DNA of 13,393 bases from Halanaerobiales bacterium (GCA_016278415.1 JADQBV010000096.1:1-13393); one strand, 5' to 3'; positions 1 to 6,855 are shown, numbered from the stretch's first letter. Notes: generated by a model not told the origin, from the letters alone. Program-made: numbers and translations.

Positions 1-280
1 CAAGGCTGAGGTAGGGCGCTCTATTGTAGAGTGACGACGGGTAGCGCTGGTTAACTCGTGCAACCGGAAGTGTCTATGCCAGATGGTATCATAGTAGTGA
101 TGATAGCTAGCCCAATGACCACAGGGTAACTTGTGTGAGGATAAAATTAGTTGGAGCGAAGGGTACTAATGCTATACCCGAAGTTGGAAGCAAAGCAAGA
201 GTGGTATGCTAATTTTGTAAAGAAGGCTTTTATTTCAACAATTAAACAAAATACTTAGCATAACGGATTACATTGCATAA
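1..280 (+). ncRNA. Probable group II intron RNA, upstream part (5' end outside window)
   Basis: No open frame is convincing here, and the sequence is markedly more GC-balanced and structured than its surroundings. It lies immediately upstream of a group II intron reverse transcriptase remnant, where intron domains I-III and the start of domain IV are expected. Short helices are visible, for example GGGTA (161-165) with TACCC (175-179). The tract around 75-150 resembles intron ribozyme sequence I associate with bacterial mobile group II introns, but this is recognition and not an alignment. The true 5' end (GUGYG-type) lies left of the window. No domain V is found downstream of the maturase remnant, so the element is 3'-truncated and should not self-splice. 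Confidence 0.5.
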
Positions 281-757
281 GGAGAGGCTATATCACCATG
301 ATTATCCAATATATACCTACATCAATTTGATAAAGAAATGACAGAGAGAGGATATAAAGTTGTCAGGTTTGCTGATGACTTTGTCGTTCTCACAAAATCA
401 AGAAGAAAGGCAGAAAGAGCACTTGAAGTAGTTGAAAAAATAACTGGAAGACTCAAATTAGAATTACATCCTGAGAAGACGGTTATAACCAACTTTGGAG
501 AAGGATTTATATTTCTAGGATATGAATTTATAGCCTGGAGATACAAACGTCCTAAGAAGGAAAGGATTGAGGGATTCAAGAAGGATATAAGTGAATTTAC
601 CAGGTGACAACAGCCAATTAATGTTAAATTTATTATTCATAAAGTGAATGAGAAAATTCAAGGTTGGGGAGATTATTTTGGGCATGGTAATGTTAAAACT
701 CTCTTCAAAAGATTGGATTAATGGGTAAGAATGCGTATTAGATGTTTTATGGAAAAA
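281..757 (+). pseudogene. Group II intron reverse transcriptase/maturase remnant
   Basis: Read in one frame, the segment gives GEAISP-stop-LSNIYLHQFDKEM, then RFADDFVVL (the YADD-type catalytic motif of RT block 5), then ELHPEKT and FLGYEF typical of RT6/RT7. It continues as KVNEKIQGWGDYFGHGNV and LFKRLD-stop-WVRMRIR, the thumb/X (maturase) region of group II intron-encoded proteins. Three in-frame stops interrupt it: TGA at 299-301 (where Leu is expected), TGA at 605-607 and TAA at 719-721. The N-terminal half (RT0-RT4) is missing, replaced by a degenerate GTPQG-like region that seems frameshifted near 265-280. The C-terminus (DNA-binding/endonuclease part) is also missing, because the frame runs into the GH63-like remnant at about 742-757. 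It is a dead mobile-element gene. The 338-607 stretch alone is an 89-residue open frame but should not be called a functional protein. Confidence 0.88.
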
Positions 758-1002
758 TCTGGGCACCATCAACTTTCATAATGGTAGAAGGGATTAAAAA
801 CGCTGGTGAACCTAAATTAGCTGCAGAAGTTGCTCGTAAATTTTGTGATATGGTGAAAAAAAGTGACATGGTAGAAAACTTTGATGCAATATCAGGGGAT
901 GGATTAAGAGATAGGGCATATACCTAGACTTCAAGCATTTTTTTAATGTTAGCTAATGAAATGTATCAGAATGATTTGGAGGATAATTATGCGATAAACT
1001 AA
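742..1002 (+). pseudogene. C-terminal fragment of a GH63/mannosylglycerate-hydrolase-like glycosidase
   Basis: The frame beginning FYGKIWAPSTFIMVEG continues KNAGEPKLAAEVARKFCDMV, then ENFDAISGDGLRDRAYT, a TAG stop (925-927), and TSSIFLMLANEM to TAA at 1000-1002. The pattern (R)GPIWAPS...RFCDM...ENFDALTGEGLRDxAYTWTSS is the C-terminal part of the (alpha/alpha)6 catalytic barrel in GH63-type glycosidases, including the Glu-Asn-Phe-Asp segment that probably holds the catalytic base. The stop at 925-927 falls where Trp is expected (TGG to TAG). Everything N-terminal is missing, and the left edge is fused to the intron maturase remnant. It carries no start signal and is a relic. It shares a fold class with the intact barrel enzyme at 6856-8391 but is not a copy of it. 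A strong terminator follows about 60 bp downstream. Confidence 0.8.
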
Positions 1003-1065
1003 ATTTTAACAATGAGCAAATATAGGTCAGTGTCGGAATATACCTGTAAATATATTTTCTAAATC

Positions 1066-1107
1066 TTGTAGGGTAGACAATTATGCGTCTGCTCTGCAGT
1101 TTTTTTT
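1066..1107 (+). terminator. Rho-independent terminator of the decayed GH63-like gene
   Basis: A 13-bp stem (1066-1078 with 1087-1099, including G-U pairs) closes an 8-nt loop and is followed directly by eight T residues (1100-1107). This is a textbook intrinsic terminator. It sits after the pseudogene and before the LacI promoter, insulating the sugar locus from upstream transcription. Confidence 0.87.
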
Positions 1108-1191
1108 AATAGTTCAAGATTTGTGTAAAGCTTTTAAATTGGCGTTTGCGGAATATAGAATATTAAAATATAGAAAATATTACAGTTTTTG

Positions 1192-1220
1192 TTGACAACT
1201 ATAAAAAATAATGATATTAT
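1192..1220 (+). promoter_or_regulatory. Sigma-A promoter of the LacI-family regulator
   Basis: TTGACA (1192-1197), a 17-bp spacer and TATTAT (1215-1220) form a near-consensus vegetative promoter. The predicted start of transcription is about 1227, giving a leader of roughly 100 nt before the ATG at 1330. The putative operator at 1227-1239 overlaps the start site, which suggests autorepression. Confidence 0.82.
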
Positions 1221-1226
1221 TTTTTA

Positions 1227-1239
1227 TAGTTAAACGATT
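1227..1239 (+). promoter_or_regulatory. Putative LacI-family operator, copy 1
   Basis: TAGTTAAACGATT has a central CG and an imperfect AAACGATT core, the kind of site LacI-family proteins bind. The same 13 bases (one W position apart) recur at 2427-2439 upstream of the binding-protein gene. The site lies at the predicted transcription start of the regulator's own promoter. The right half of the palindrome is poor in this copy. Confidence 0.6.
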
Positions 1240-1329
1240 TTGTAGATTCGTCTTGATTTACTCAAAAAATAAGTTAAAGCATTTACTATGTATATTTATT
1301 ATAAATAAGAAAGAAATGGGTGTTCAATT

Positions 1330-2364
1330 ATGGCTACCATTAAAGATATAGCAAAAAGAGCTGGTGTATCTACTGCAACAATTTCTAATGTATTAAATAA
1401 TAATAAATCTAAAGTAGGAGAAAAAACCCGTAAAAGAGTATTAGAGATAATAGAAGAGATGGACTATAAACCTAATAGTGTTGCTTCAAGTCTGAGGACA
1501 AATAGGACACGGACTATTGGAGTTGTTATTGAGGACATAGGGGGATTTGCTTCTGGAATTATAAAAGGGATTAATGAGTATGCAGCAGGTATAGATTTTC
1601 ATTTAATCCTAGAGGCTTTAAGGTTAGAAGGTGATGTCGGGGATCATCCTAATATTATTTTTCAATATAAAGAGGAAATAAATGAAAGCATTAAAATTTT
1701 ACTTAATAAACAAGTTGAAGGTCTTATTTATATTGGATGCCATGTTAGAGATATAACAGATTTCATTGAAAAGTTACCTGTTCCAATAGTATATACATAT
1801 TGTTACACTACTGATGAATTGAGTTACAGTGTGAATTATAATGATGAGTTAGCTGCTTATGAAGCAACAGAATACTTAATTAAGGCTGGCCATCAAAAAA
1901 TAGGAATAATTTCTGCACCAATTGATTCTATCCATTCTCATAAAAGATTTTTAGGTTATCAGAAGGCCATCATAGATAACAACTTAGTATTTAACCCTGC
2001 TTATATTAAAACAGGGGATTGGTTATATGAAACTGGTTATAAATATGGAAAAGAACTAGTTGAGCAATCAGATCGACCAACTGCTATTATGGCAATGAAT
2101 GATGTGTTGGCAGCAGCGGCATTAGATGCTGCTAAAGATTGTGGTTTGAGGGTACCTGAAGAGTTATCTGTAATAGGATTTGATAATAGAGAGCTGAGTT
2201 ATTATCATGATCCAAGAATAACTACTATAAAATTACCTTTGCATAAGATGGGTTTGACTTCAATGAAGATGCTATACGAGGTAATTAATAATCAATTAAA
2301 AGAGGGTAAATCCGAAAACTTGAGATGTGAATTAATTGAACGAGACTCTGTTTCAAATATCTAA
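1330..2364 (+). CDS. LacI-family transcriptional regulator
   Basis: A 344-residue protein of normal length for the family. Residues 1-25 (TIKDIAKRAGVSTATISNVLN) are the LacI helix-turn-helix. Residues about 47-62 (KPNSVASSLRTNRT) are the hinge helix that contacts the minor groove. From about residue 62 (TIGVVIEDI) onward is a periplasmic-binding-protein-like effector domain, with TAIMAMNDVLAAAALDAAKDCGLRVPEELSVIGFDN as the typical C-terminal subdomain signature. The ATG has only a modest GGGTG ribosome binding site 8 nt upstream. It is the first gene of the sugar locus, transcribed the same way as the importer and enzymes, so it most likely represses them and itself until an imported sugar or its breakdown product binds. 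The effector is unknown. A CcpA-type global role is unlikely given the local context. Confidence 0.93.
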   Translation: MATIKDIAKRAGVSTATISNVLNNNKSKVGEKTRKRVLEIIEEMDYKPNSVASSLRTNRTRTIGVVIEDIGGFASGIIKGINEYAAGIDFHLILEALRLEGDVGDHPNIIFQYKEEINESIKILLNKQVEGLIYIGCHVRDITDFIEKLPVPIVYTYCYTTDELSYSVNYNDELAAYEATEYLIKAGHQKIGIISAPIDSIHSHKRFLGYQKAIIDNNLVFNPAYIKTGDWLYETGYKYGKELVEQSDRPTAIMAMNDVLAAAALDAAKDCGLRVPEELSVIGFDNRELSYYHDPRITTIKLPLHKMGLTSMKMLYEVINNQLKEGKSENLRCELIERDSVSNI

Positions 2365-2426
2365 TAAAATACTTTTATTCTAAGTTATATTTTATTAACG
2401 ATGGACTATAAATATTTTTAATTATT

Positions 2427-2442
2427 TAGTAAAACGATTAAC
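2427..2442 (+). promoter_or_regulatory. Putative LacI-family operator, copy 2
   Basis: TAGTAAAACGATTAAC contains the same TAGTWAAACGATT core as 1227-1239. Here the site is more symmetric: GT-N-AA-N-CG-N-TT-N-AC is palindromic around 2435/2436. It lies about 150 bp upstream of the binding-protein gene in the only long gap between the regulator and the transport operon, where an operator controlling that operon is expected. Confidence 0.62.
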
Positions 2443-2451
2443 CTAATTCCT

Positions 2452-2480
2452 TTAGCTTTTAGATAAAATTCTTTTAAAAT
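2452..2480 (+). promoter_or_regulatory. Candidate promoter for the transport/glycosidase operon
   Basis: TTAGCT (2452-2457), 17 bp, TAAAAT (2475-2480) is a weak but correctly spaced pair just downstream of the operator. A second possible -10 element, TATAAT at 2532-2537, has no good -35 partner. The choice between them cannot be made from sequence; the region is so AT-rich that chance matches are common. Confidence 0.25.
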
Positions 2481-2491
2481 ATATATGGAAA

Positions 2492-2578
2492 AATTTTAAA
2501 GGGGGTGATGTATAAATTATATTAAATGGGTTATAATGAATGAATTTGTGATAAGAGGTTAATTAATTTTAAAGGGGG
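2492..2578 (+). repeat. Duplicated Shine-Dalgarno block (14-bp direct repeat)
   Basis: AATTTTAAAGGGGG occurs at 2492-2505 and again at 2565-2578. The second copy is the ribosome binding site of the binding-protein gene (8 nt before the ATG at 2587). The first is followed only by a GTG/ATG that opens a five-codon frame (2508-2525). The upstream copy may be a remnant of a duplicated leader or a ribosome standby site. Confidence 0.55.
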
Positions 2579-2586
2579 ATAAGATA

Positions 2587-3891
2587 ATGAAATTGAAATT
2601 TTTTTTAGTGATATTATTGGTACTTTGTTTGGTGTTTATTGGGGGCATAAGCTTCGCTACAGATTCCTTTGTAGATACAGTGAAAAATGATAAAGGTGAT
2701 AGTTTTATTCTCTGGAATTGGGGTACAGCTCAGCCTTATGAGGATTTGTGGAATAAGCTTAAAACACAGTATCCTGAGGTAGACTTTCCAGAGGCTGAAT
2801 TTAAAGCATTTAAAGGTGAAGGTGATATGATTACAGCTCTGGTTTCAGCATTCAATGCTGGCCAAGGGATGCCTGATGTCATACAGTTTAATGGTAATGC
2901 AGTAAAGACCTATGCTTCATATGGTATATTAGAGGATTTAACTGAATTTATTCATCCTGAATTAAAGAATTTCCCAGAAAGTATTATAGATGGATATAAA
3001 TTCAAAAATAAAATATATGGAATACCTGTTGCTGTAAATGCAAGTTATCTGATTTATAGAAGGGATTTGTTTGATGAAGCAGGAATTGAACCTGAATCTC
3101 TTAAAACCTGGGATGATTTCTATGAAATAGGTAAAACATTGACTAAAGATGGTCAATATATGACATATATAAATTCAAATGCCCCTTTGTATAGAGGTAT
3201 GGTTGCTCAATTTGCTAAGGGATATTTTAATAGCCAGGGAGAGCCTATTCTAACAAGTGATCCAGAGGTTTATACTGGTTTAACAGAAATAGACAGTTGG
3301 ATTAAAGGCGGTATTGTGGATTTCGCAGATTCATGGTCACCTGAGTGGTTTCGAGCTCTTGATCAAGGGAAATATGCAGTTATAGTACAAGATGGAGCAA
3401 ATTGGATGTGGCCCATTTTAAAGGAAAATTGTCCTGAATCTGCTGGCAAATGGGGTATTATGCCACTACCTACCTTTAAAGATCTTGGTGGTGCCTCTAG
3501 TTATAATCAAGGTGGTGGTGCTGCTGTAACTATTTCAAAGAATTCAGATAATCTAGAGTTAGCTAAAAAGTATGTTTCTTTTGTGGCAATGAATAAAAAT
3601 GAAATGTTAGAATGGGTAAAAGATCGCTATGTTTATGAACCTCATGCTCAGCTTTATCTTGATAATTCTGAGGAATACTTAGGTGGAATTCAGCCAGCTA
3701 AATGGGCTCATGATAATCTTTTTCCTGAAATGAGTGTTTTTGATTTTACTTCAGTCGATTCACAGGTTGAAGCACTTTTAAATCTAGAGTTTTCAAATGC
3801 ATATGCAGGTAGACAGACTATAGAAGAGGCGATTGAGAAAGTTGAAAAAGAGATTGAGAAAAAAGGGATAAAACCTGAAGAAAAACAGTAG
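2587..3891 (+). CDS. ABC sugar transporter, extracellular solute-binding protein (CUT1 type)
   Basis: A 434-residue family 1 solute-binding protein (MalE/UgpB class) that captures the sugar outside the cytoplasmic membrane. Residues 1-24 are a Sec signal peptide with a KLK n-region, a hydrophobic core and a likely cleavage after Ser-Phe-Ala24. The only Cys (14) is preceded by Leu and gives no lipobox, so it is probably not a lipoprotein. The mature part shows the usual GQGMPDVIQFNGN and YGIPVAVNASYLIYRRDLFDEAGI segments (lobe and hinge region), then WSPEWFRALDQGKYAV and GGGAAVTISKNS late in the chain. The strong SD AAAGGGGG (2571-2578) fixes the start. It is followed 80 bp later by the two permeases, with a stable hairpin between. 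The ligand is not predictable. Many Trp/Tyr/Asp residues in the mature region fit a carbohydrate. Confidence 0.94.
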   Translation: MKLKFFLVILLVLCLVFIGGISFATDSFVDTVKNDKGDSFILWNWGTAQPYEDLWNKLKTQYPEVDFPEAEFKAFKGEGDMITALVSAFNAGQGMPDVIQFNGNAVKTYASYGILEDLTEFIHPELKNFPESIIDGYKFKNKIYGIPVAVNASYLIYRRDLFDEAGIEPESLKTWDDFYEIGKTLTKDGQYMTYINSNAPLYRGMVAQFAKGYFNSQGEPILTSDPEVYTGLTEIDSWIKGGIVDFADSWSPEWFRALDQGKYAVIVQDGANWMWPILKENCPESAGKWGIMPLPTFKDLGGASSYNQGGGAAVTISKNSDNLELAKKYVSFVAMNKNEMLEWVKDRYVYEPHAQLYLDNSEEYLGGIQPAKWAHDNLFPEMSVFDFTSVDSQVEALLNLEFSNAYAGRQTIEEAIEKVEKEIEKKGIKPEEKQ

Positions 3892-3911
3892 TAGTTTATA
3901 TAGTTAAAAAC

Positions 3912-3946
3912 GGAGTGGAGCATCAAGATAAAGGATGTTCCACTCC
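3912..3946 (+). promoter_or_regulatory. Intercistronic hairpin between binding-protein and permease genes
   Basis: A 13-bp stem (GGAGTGGAGCATC at 3912-3924 with GATGTTCCACTCC at 3934-3946, one G-U pair) encloses a 9-nt loop. It is not followed by a T tract but by TAATAATTAG, so it is unlikely to be a full terminator. A hairpin here is known from binding-protein-dependent operons (malE-malF being the classical case), where it protects the upstream mRNA and allows more binding protein than permease to be made. Confidence 0.75.
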
Positions 3947-3970
3947 TAATAATTAGAAAGGGGATTTCTA

Positions 3971-4858
3971 ATGGATATAAAAAAAAGGAAAACTATTGCG
4001 GGGATCAGTTTTATACTTCCTTATGTTTTTGGAATGATACCATTCTTTGTATTTCCCTTGATATATTCTTTATGGTTAAGTCTTCATAGTTGGAATGGTT
4101 TTACTGGTATGAATTGGATTGGCTTATCAAATTATACTCAAATATTTAGTGATTCATCATTTTGGTTAGCAATACAAAATACAGTATATATGTGGTTGGT
4201 TCATGTTATACCCATGCTAGTATTAGCTTTGTTTTTTGCAATTATACTTAATTCTACAAAGATGCGAGGGAAAAGCTTTTTTAGAACAGCATTATTTTTG
4301 CCAAATATTACAGCTATAGTAGCTGTTGCGCTTGTCTTTAAATTTATGATGTCTACAGATTATGGTATTATTAATTCTTTGTTAAATATTTTTTCTATTG
4401 GACCCATTAAATGGCTGACATCAGCAAGCTGGAGTAAGATTTCAGTTGTAATTATAGTAATCTGGCGTTCTTTAGGTTGGTTTATGTTAGTTTTTTTAGC
4501 GGGATTACAGGGTATTGAAAAACAATTTTATGAAGCTGCAAAGATTGATGGAGCGAACGGATGGCAAACTTTTCGTTATATCACTGTTCCACAGCTAATG
4601 CATATTATCAAGTTTGCTATAATTATAGATACAATTGGGTCATTTAGGTTATTGGTTGAGCCTTTATTATTATGGGGGCAGGGGGTATCTATTAACTTAA
4701 TCGGACCATTTGATTCCGCCTCAACTATAATGACTTTATTATATAGGTCTGCTTTCGTTAATAGTCAATTTGGTTATGCAAGTGCTATAGCTTGGGTTGC
4801 TATGAGTATTATTGTGGCTATTTCACTAATACAATTTAAAATTATAGATAGGGAATAG
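3971..4858 (+). CDS. ABC sugar transporter permease (MalF/UgpA-like)
   Basis: A 295-residue CUT1 inner-membrane permease with about six hydrophobic segments, the first at about residues 11-33. The cytoplasmic EAA loop reads YEAAKIDGANGWQTF, with E188-A189-A190 and D193-G194 in the usual order for coupling to the ATPase. The start is set by AAAGGGG about 7 nt before the ATG. It pairs with the next gene, 27 bp downstream, to form the heterodimeric membrane channel. The gene lacks the extra N-terminal segments of enterobacterial MalF and is of the shorter Gram-positive MsmF-like size. Confidence 0.94.
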   Translation: MDIKKRKTIAGISFILPYVFGMIPFFVFPLIYSLWLSLHSWNGFTGMNWIGLSNYTQIFSDSSFWLAIQNTVYMWLVHVIPMLVLALFFAIILNSTKMRGKSFFRTALFLPNITAIVAVALVFKFMMSTDYGIINSLLNIFSIGPIKWLTSASWSKISVVIIVIWRSLGWFMLVFLAGLQGIEKQFYEAAKIDGANGWQTFRYITVPQLMHIIKFAIIIDTIGSFRLLVEPLLLWGQGVSINLIGPFDSASTIMTLLYRSAFVNSQFGYASAIAWVAMSIIVAISLIQFKIIDRE

Positions 4859-4885
4859 TTAGAAGACTATGGAAAGGAGATTATT

Positions 4886-5761
4886 ATGTTAAAAAGTAAT
4901 AGTAAAGCAAAATTTATTAATCATATAAAAAAAGAGAAAATTACTAAATATGTTTTTTACTTGATACTATTAGCTTTTTCGATTGCTGCTTTGTTTCCAA
5001 TTTATTGGATGTTTGTTACAGCTTTTAAGTATAGTGAGGATATCTTTAGCTCTGGTATTAATCTAGTTCCTAACAGAGTAAGTTGGGGTAATTTCAAATC
5101 GCTTTTTAATGCCATTAATGTTTGGAGAGGTTTGTATAATAGTGTTTTTATTGCAATGACTGGAACATTAGCTATGATTTTATTAACTTCCCTTACAGGG
5201 TTTGGTTTGGCGAAATTTTCTTTTCCTGGCCAGGGAGTACTGTTAATTTTTGTAATGGCTACTATGATGGTTCCAGGTGAAATTATGATGGTTCCCGTTT
5301 ATAGAATGGTAGCAAATATGGGATTGATAGATACATATTGGGCTGTATTATTACCAATGATATTAGGGACTATGCCAGGAATGGGAATATTTTTTATGAG
5401 ACAGTATATTTCAAAATTACCAGATTCTCTGATTGAAAGTGCTCATATTGATGGAGCAAATTACCTTAGAATTTATTTTAGTATAATATTGCCTATAATT
5501 AAGCCGGCTATTGCCTTAATAAGTATAACAACTTTTATGGGTCTTTGGAATTCTTATATCTGGCCTGCCCTGGTATTACGATCAGCGAAAATGTGGACAC
5601 TTATGGTTGCTTTACCTATGATTAAGACTAGTGAGTTTTTGACTCCTTGGGGTGTTATGTTGGCTGGGAGTACTATTGCTATAATTCCAATGATTATAGC
5701 TTTTGTAATGTTTGAAGATCTATTTATCGATAGTCTAACAATGGGTGCTTCAAAAGGATAA
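4886..5761 (+). CDS. ABC sugar transporter permease (MalG/UgpE-like)
   Basis: A 291-residue second CUT1 permease. A long basic N-terminal tail (many Lys before residue 20) precedes the first membrane segment (about 21-42), with FPIYWMFVTAFK as the typical MalG start. The EAA loop reads LIESAHIDGANYLRIYF, with E184-S185-A186 and D189-G190; Ser replacing the first Ala is a tolerated variant. A ribosome binding site, GAAAGGAG, precedes the ATG. No ATPase gene follows, so energy must come from a shared MsmX/UgpC-type ATPase encoded elsewhere. Confidence 0.94.
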   Translation: MLKSNSKAKFINHIKKEKITKYVFYLILLAFSIAALFPIYWMFVTAFKYSEDIFSSGINLVPNRVSWGNFKSLFNAINVWRGLYNSVFIAMTGTLAMILLTSLTGFGLAKFSFPGQGVLLIFVMATMMVPGEIMMVPVYRMVANMGLIDTYWAVLLPMILGTMPGMGIFFMRQYISKLPDSLIESAHIDGANYLRIYFSIILPIIKPAIALISITTFMGLWNSYIWPALVLRSAKMWTLMVALPMIKTSEFLTPWGVMLAGSTIAIIPMIIAFVMFEDLFIDSLTMGASKG

Positions 5762-5768
5762 GGAAAAA

Positions 5769-5784
5769 CATTAAATATTTAATG
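5769..5784 (+). repeat. AT-rich 16-bp perfect palindrome between permease and propeller genes
   Basis: CATTAAATATTTAATG reads the same on both strands. It lies between the permease stop and the ribosome binding site (AAAGGAGAT) of the next gene. It could be a protein-binding site or weak mRNA hairpin, but high AT content makes chance plausible. Confidence 0.35.
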
Positions 5785-5809
5785 ATTAAATCAAAGGAGA
5801 TGAAACAAT

Positions 5810-6715
5810 ATGAAAGAGACAAATGCTGGTTGGTTGAAATATGAGGGGAATCCTGTGTTGGGGGGAGATCTAGGGACATGTTTTGATATAGGTGTTATAA
5901 AAGAAGAGAATATGTACCAAATGTATTTTTCCTGGAGGCCTAGAAAGTCAATTGCCCTTGTTGAGAGTATTGATGGAATAAATTGGAGTGAACCTCAAAT
6001 AGTTTTAGCTCCTAGTAATGAAATAGATTGGGAAGAAGACCTTAATAGGCCTGTTGTTGTAAAACGCGAAGATGAATATTTTATGTGGTATACAGGACAG
6101 ATTAATGCTGGTGATAATGAAAATGGGAAGTCGCGGATAGGTTTTGCTAAGAGCCAGGATGGGGTAAATTGGGTAAGGGTAAGTGATAAACCTGTTTTAA
6201 TAGCTGAAGAGCCCTGGGAAAAGACCAGTGTCATGTGTCCTCATGTTATCTGGGATTCTGAAGAAAATGTCTTTAAGATGTGGTATTCGGCTGGAGAACA
6301 GTATGAGCCAAATGCTATAGGATATGCAGTAAGTGCAGACGGTTTAAACTGGGAGAAGAGTAATTTAAATCCTGTTTTTACTGCAGATAAAGATAAAGCG
6401 TGGGAACAACATAAAGTGGCTGGTTGTCAGGTTATAAAAATGGATAATTGGTACTATATGTTTTATATAGGATATTATGATGAACATAGGGCTCAAATTG
6501 GGGTGGCTCGTTCTCGTAATGGGCTTGGAGACTGGCAGAGACATGAAGAGAACCCCTTAATCTATCCTGGAGAAGAGACCTGGGATGGAGAGGCTTGTTA
6601 TAAACCTTATGCTATTTTTGATGGTGAAAAATGGTTTTTATGGTATAACGGCAGGAAAGGGCATCTAGAACAAATTGGTTTAGCTATACATCAGGGTAAA
6701 AATCTAGGATTTTAA
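5810..6715 (+). CDS. Five-bladed beta-propeller glycosidase-like protein (GH43/GH32/GH130-type fold)
   Basis: A 301-residue protein without a signal peptide, so cytoplasmic. The sequence repeats about every 60 residues. The inner-strand motif appears as MYFSW (38-42), MWYTG (92-96), MWYSA (157-161), MFYIG (217-221) and LWYNG (277-281). The IGxAxSxDGxNW motif occurs at about 47-59, 109-121, 169-181 and 229-242. Five units equal one five-bladed propeller, the fold of GH32, GH43, GH62, GH68, GH117 and GH130. Asp26 in CFDIG, the DLNRP motif (77-81) and Glu261 in DGEACYKPY line up with blade starts and are the likely central acidic residues. I cannot assign it to one CAZy family. Its place after the importer suggests it cleaves, or phosphorolyses, the imported sugar. 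It has a good AAAGGAGAT ribosome binding site. Confidence 0.85.
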   Translation: MKETNAGWLKYEGNPVLGGDLGTCFDIGVIKEENMYQMYFSWRPRKSIALVESIDGINWSEPQIVLAPSNEIDWEEDLNRPVVVKREDEYFMWYTGQINAGDNENGKSRIGFAKSQDGVNWVRVSDKPVLIAEEPWEKTSVMCPHVIWDSEENVFKMWYSAGEQYEPNAIGYAVSADGLNWEKSNLNPVFTADKDKAWEQHKVAGCQVIKMDNWYYMFYIGYYDEHRAQIGVARSRNGLGDWQRHEENPLIYPGEETWDGEACYKPYAIFDGEKWFLWYNGRKGHLEQIGLAIHQGKNLGF

Positions 6716-6804
6716 TAAATATTACTAAAATTGTTATAGACTTTAAGTAAAAATAACTTTATATCTTATTTGATTTACAATATAAGTAATGAAGGTGTGG
6801 GGGT

Positions 6805-6828
6805 GTGGAGATAGATGGCGCCCTCCAC
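6805..6828 (+). promoter_or_regulatory. Short hairpin upstream of the barrel glycosidase
   Basis: GTGGAG (6805-6810) pairs with CTCCAC (6823-6828) around a 12-nt loop that contains GGCGCC, followed by TTTAATTGTT. It is a GC-rich island in a very AT-rich 140-bp gap and shares the GTGGAG motif with the hairpin at 3912-3946. A role in mRNA processing, or as a weak attenuator, would fit. The GTG at 6805 opens an in-frame extension of the next gene, but it lies inside this stem and lacks a proper ribosome binding site. Confidence 0.4.
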
Positions 6829-6855
6829 TTTAATTGTTATAATGGAGGTATTTCT

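Noticed and set aside
338..607. 89-residue frame as a functional reverse transcriptase
   Set aside because: Recognisable RT sequence continues in frame on both sides of its stops, so it is part of a broken gene and lacks the fingers and thumb regions.
2363..2380. AATAAAA/TTTTATT hairpin after the LacI gene as terminator
   Set aside because: An A/T-only seven-base stem without a T tail is too weak to support termination.
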